Below are positions 8,738 to 10,704 of a stretch of DNA of 10,704 nucleotides, one piece after another. A model generated the notes under the pieces. It saw only the letters and a list, made by a program, of their open reading frames with translations, was not told the DNA's origin and searched no databases. Numbering within the stretch: position 1 is the first letter of the stretch; every line of letters starts with the position of its first letter. The translations under genes were made by a program, and so were the position numbers. This DNA comes from Acidobacteriaceae bacterium (GTDB lineage: Bacteria > Acidobacteriota > Terriglobia > Terriglobales > Acidobacteriaceae): assembly GCA_030044455.1 (NCBI GenBank), contig JASHVU010000025.1, positions 1 through 10,704 of the forward strand, given 5' to 3'.

Positions 8738-10704
8738 GCGGAAACCTCATCATGGATGTTGGCTTCGAGTGACGAGAACCAGATCTTACGCAGGCCAGAT
8801 AAGGGTGCGGAAATGAATGGCTCGCGGTCAACGGAGATTTCAAGGCGCGAGCCGCCTGTGACGCCGATGCGGGCGGCCAGAAAACCGTGCTTTGCGGCAA
8901 GGTTTTCGATTTCGGCGAAATCAGCGAGCGCGGCGGTGAGCAGCATGGTGGAAGCGGGCTCGGCAAAGAGGCCGAAGAGCGGATGAGCAAGAAGCGAACG
9001 ATCCTGCTCGACGGTGGCTCCGATGGAGAGCGGGAAGGCGGCCTGGGCGAGTGCCACGGCGATGCCGCCGTCAGAAACGTCGCGTGCCGAATGAACGAGG
9101 CCACGCTCGGCGAAGAGCACAAGCAGTTTGTGGAGGCGCGCTTCTGCGTCGAGGTCGAGGGGCGGCGGCTGGCCCCAGATGCCGCCGAGGACGGCCCTGG
9201 CATATTCTGACGAGCCAAAGCTGGCGAGATTCCTTTGAGCTTCGGCATCGGATGCATCCGGTTCATCCTTCGGCGCTGATTGATCTTCGAATGCGGGAAG
9301 CGGATACATGCTGATGGGCAGCGGCTTGATAGGGACGGCAAGGTTGGGATCGGGAGCCTCGCCGCGCGGGACGGGCCAAAGAAGGACAATGGCATCGCCG
9401 GCGCGCTGGAAATGCGCCGGGACGGCGATGGTAACGTCGTCAAGAATGCCGACGATGCCGAGCACCGGCGTGGGTAGGATGCCTTCGCCTTTGGTCTCGT
9501 TATATAAGGAGACGTTGCCCCCGGTGATGGGCGTGCCGAGAGCTGTGCAGGCCTCGGCGACGCCGTCTATGGCAGCGGAGAGCTGCGCCATGATCTCGGG
9601 CTTTTCGGGATTGCCAAAGTTGAGGCAGTTGGTCGCGGCGACGGGGACCGCGCCGGAAGAGGCGACTTTACGAGCGCATTCAGCAACGGCGTGCATTGCG
9701 CCGAGTTTGGGATCGAGCCAGCACCAGCGGCCATTACCGTCGAGCGCCATGGCGAGGCCGCGCTCGGGCTTCGCGGAAGTCTGTTGTTCACCGGCGTGGG
9801 CCGGGGGACCCACGCTACTGCCGGTCAGGAGACCGGTGCTACTGCCCGTACCCTTGATGCGCATGACTCCGGCTTCGCCGCCGGGACCGATCACGGTGTT
9901 GGTCTGCACCATGGAGTCGTACTGCTCGTAGATCCAGCGTTTGGAGCAGACGTTGGAGGAAGCAAGAAGTTGCTTGAGATCGGCGGTGAAGTCGCGTTGG
10001 GATTCGAGCTCGGCTTCGATGAAGTCAGGGGGTTCGAGCGGGACGGGAGCTTTCCAAACTCCAACGGGGCGATGGTAAAGGGGAGCGTCGTCGGTAAGAG
10101 ATTGATTGGGAATGTCGGCGACCAACTGGCCATGATGACGGATGCGCAGGCGTGGCTCGGGTTGAACCGTACCGATGATGACGGCGTCGAGACCCCACTT
10201 TGAGAAGACACGAAGGACTTCGTCTTCACGGCCTTTCTCGGCGACCAGAAGCATGCGTTCCTGGCTTTCAGAGAGCATGATCTCGTAGGCGGTCATGCCT
10301 GTCTCTCGCTGGGGCACATGGTCTAGCTCAACATCGAGGCCCACGCCGCCGCGCGCGCCCATCTCGCAGGTGGAACAGGTGAGGCCGGCCGCGCCCATGT
10401 CCTGAATGCCGATGATTGCCCCGGTCTTCATGGCTTCGAGGCAGGCTTCAAGGAGGAGCTTTTCCATGAAGGGATCGCCAACCTGGACGTTGGGACGTTT
10501 CTGCTCCGATCCTTCTTTGAACTCCTCGCTGGCCATGGTTGCACCGTGGATGCCGTCGCGGCCGGTCTTGGCGCCAACATATATGACCGGGTTGCCGGTG
10601 CCCGACGCCTTGCCATAAAAGATTTCATCTTTGCGGACCAGGCCGAGCGCGAAAGCATTCACGAGGGGGTTGCCGCTGTAACAAACGTCGAACTTTGTTT
10701 CTCC
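8734..10704 (-). CDS. purL: Phosphoribosylformylglycinamidine synthase subunit PurL, 5' end outside the window
   Basis: ATP-dependent synthase of the fourth step of purine synthesis, converting FGAR to FGAM with ammonia delivered by PurQ with PurS. The frame is open to the right edge, and 656 residues are visible from [20 protein letters not shown]; the GTG at 10662 is internal. Conserved PurL blocks follow in order: [49 protein letters not shown], then the second half with [43 protein letters not shown] and [16 protein letters not shown]. No C-terminal glutaminase domain is present, so this is the small bacterial PurL and needs separate PurQ and PurS, which are not in the window. Between GVMRIKG and GLAMALDGN it carries about 25 extra residues encoded by a double-hairpin repeat (9794-9849). 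The stop overlaps the purF start by four bases. The missing N-terminus should hold the ETHNHPS-type motif. Confidence 0.96.
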   Translation of the reverse strand, partial: GETKFDVCYSGNPLVNAFALGLVRKDEIFYGKASGTGNPVIYVGAKTGRDGIHGATMASEEFKEGSEQKRPNVQVGDPFMEKLLLEACLEAMKTGAIIGIQDMGAAGLTCSTCEMGARGGVGLDVELDHVPQRETGMTAYEIMLSESQERMLLVAEKGREDEVLRVFSKWGLDAVIIGTVQPEPRLRIRHHGQLVADIPNQSLTDDAPLYHRPVGVWKAPVPLEPPDFIEAELESQRDFTADLKQLLASSNVCSKRWIYEQYDSMVQTNTVIGPGGEAGVMRIKGTGSSTGLLTGSSVGPPAHAGEQQTSAKPERGLAMALDGNGRWCWLDPKLGAMHAVAECARKVASSGAVPVAATNCLNFGNPEKPEIMAQLSAAIDGVAEACTALGTPITGGNVSLYNETKGEGILPTPVLGIVGILDDVTIAVPAHFQRAGDAIVLLWPVPRGEAPDPNLAVPIKPLPISMYPLPAFEDQSAPKDEPDASDAEAQRNLASFGSSEYARAVLGGIWGQPPPLDLDAEARLHKLLVLFAERGLVHSARDVSDGGIAVALAQAAFPLSIGATVEQDRSLLAHPLFGLFAEPASTMLLTAALADFAEIENLAAKHGFLAARIGVTGGSRLEISVDREPFISAPLSGLRKIWFSSLEANIHDEVSA
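8745..8748 (-). promoter_or_regulatory. Ribosome binding site of purF inside the purL 3' end
   Basis: On the minus strand GAGG lies seven bases before the purF ATG at 8737. With the ATGA overlap of the purL stop (8734-8736), this supports coupled translation and the long PurF N-terminus. Confidence 0.65.
9794..9849. repeat. Double-hairpin element with flanking direct repeats inside purL
   Basis: The first hairpin pairs GCGTGGG (9794-9800) with CCCACGC (9809-9815) over an 8-base loop. The second pairs CCGGTC (9821-9826) with GACCGG (9831-9836) over the tetraloop AGGA, extended by a G-T pair. GCTACTGCC occurs at 9814-9822 and again at 9838-9846 and frames the second hairpin; with the next three bases, 11 of 12 positions match. 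The whole element is translated in the purL frame as an unusual Gly/Ser/Pro-rich loop. Confidence 0.75.

Noticed and set aside
8174..8986. A 270-codon plus-strand frame across the purF/purL junction
   Set aside because: It spans two coupled, well-conserved genes on the other strand and has no recognisable motif.

Overview
This window looks like chromosomal DNA of a GC-rich (by eye near 60% G+C) free-living heterotroph. The protein flavours point to Acidobacteriota (Terriglobia-like): a secreted GH8 enzyme with a small N-terminal beta-domain, a FeS-type PurF, a long single-chain PurL, and purine-rich heptamer microsatellites between genes. The phylum is an inference from remembered sequence character, not from a search. 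Nine protein-coding genes cover almost everything. I see no rRNA, tRNA, CRISPR, transposase or phage gene, and no gene-free stretch over 300 bases; the longest is the 223 bases at 5570-5792.

Layout: (1) 1-377, plus strand, is the C-terminal end of a NiCoT-family nickel/cobalt permease. (2) 399-3051, minus strand, holds in transcription order a GuaD-like guanine deaminase, guaB (IMP dehydrogenase) and a small VanZ-like membrane protein that starts at the guaB stop. (3) 3171-7172, plus strand, holds an isoprenylcysteine methyltransferase-like membrane protein, a secreted GH8 exo-oligoxylanase-like enzyme, a terminator, and an MFS transporter of the anion:cation symporter type. (4) 7190-10704, minus strand, holds purL (5' end outside the window) translationally coupled to purF.

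Four of the nine genes are purine enzymes. PurF and PurL catalyse steps 1 and 4 of IMP synthesis, GuaB commits IMP to GMP, and the deaminase disposes of guanine. The plus-strand block between them looks like scavenging of plant-derived carbon: an exported xylo-oligosaccharide hydrolase next to an organic-anion or sugar-acid permease.

Nothing here is a wholly new multi-gene system. The most unusual signal is small-scale. Three heptamer-type purine-rich repeat tracts lie about 3 kb apart, one of them inside the purF reading frame. A separate double-hairpin element with flanking direct repeats lies inside the purL reading frame. Both repeat-bearing segments are translated and land where the families normally have little or no sequence: the PurF propeptide and a PurL loop. 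Other points of note are the roughly 52-residue PurF pre-sequence, an insertion in the IMPDH flap, and a secreted, extended version of an enzyme whose characterised relatives are, as I recall, intracellular.
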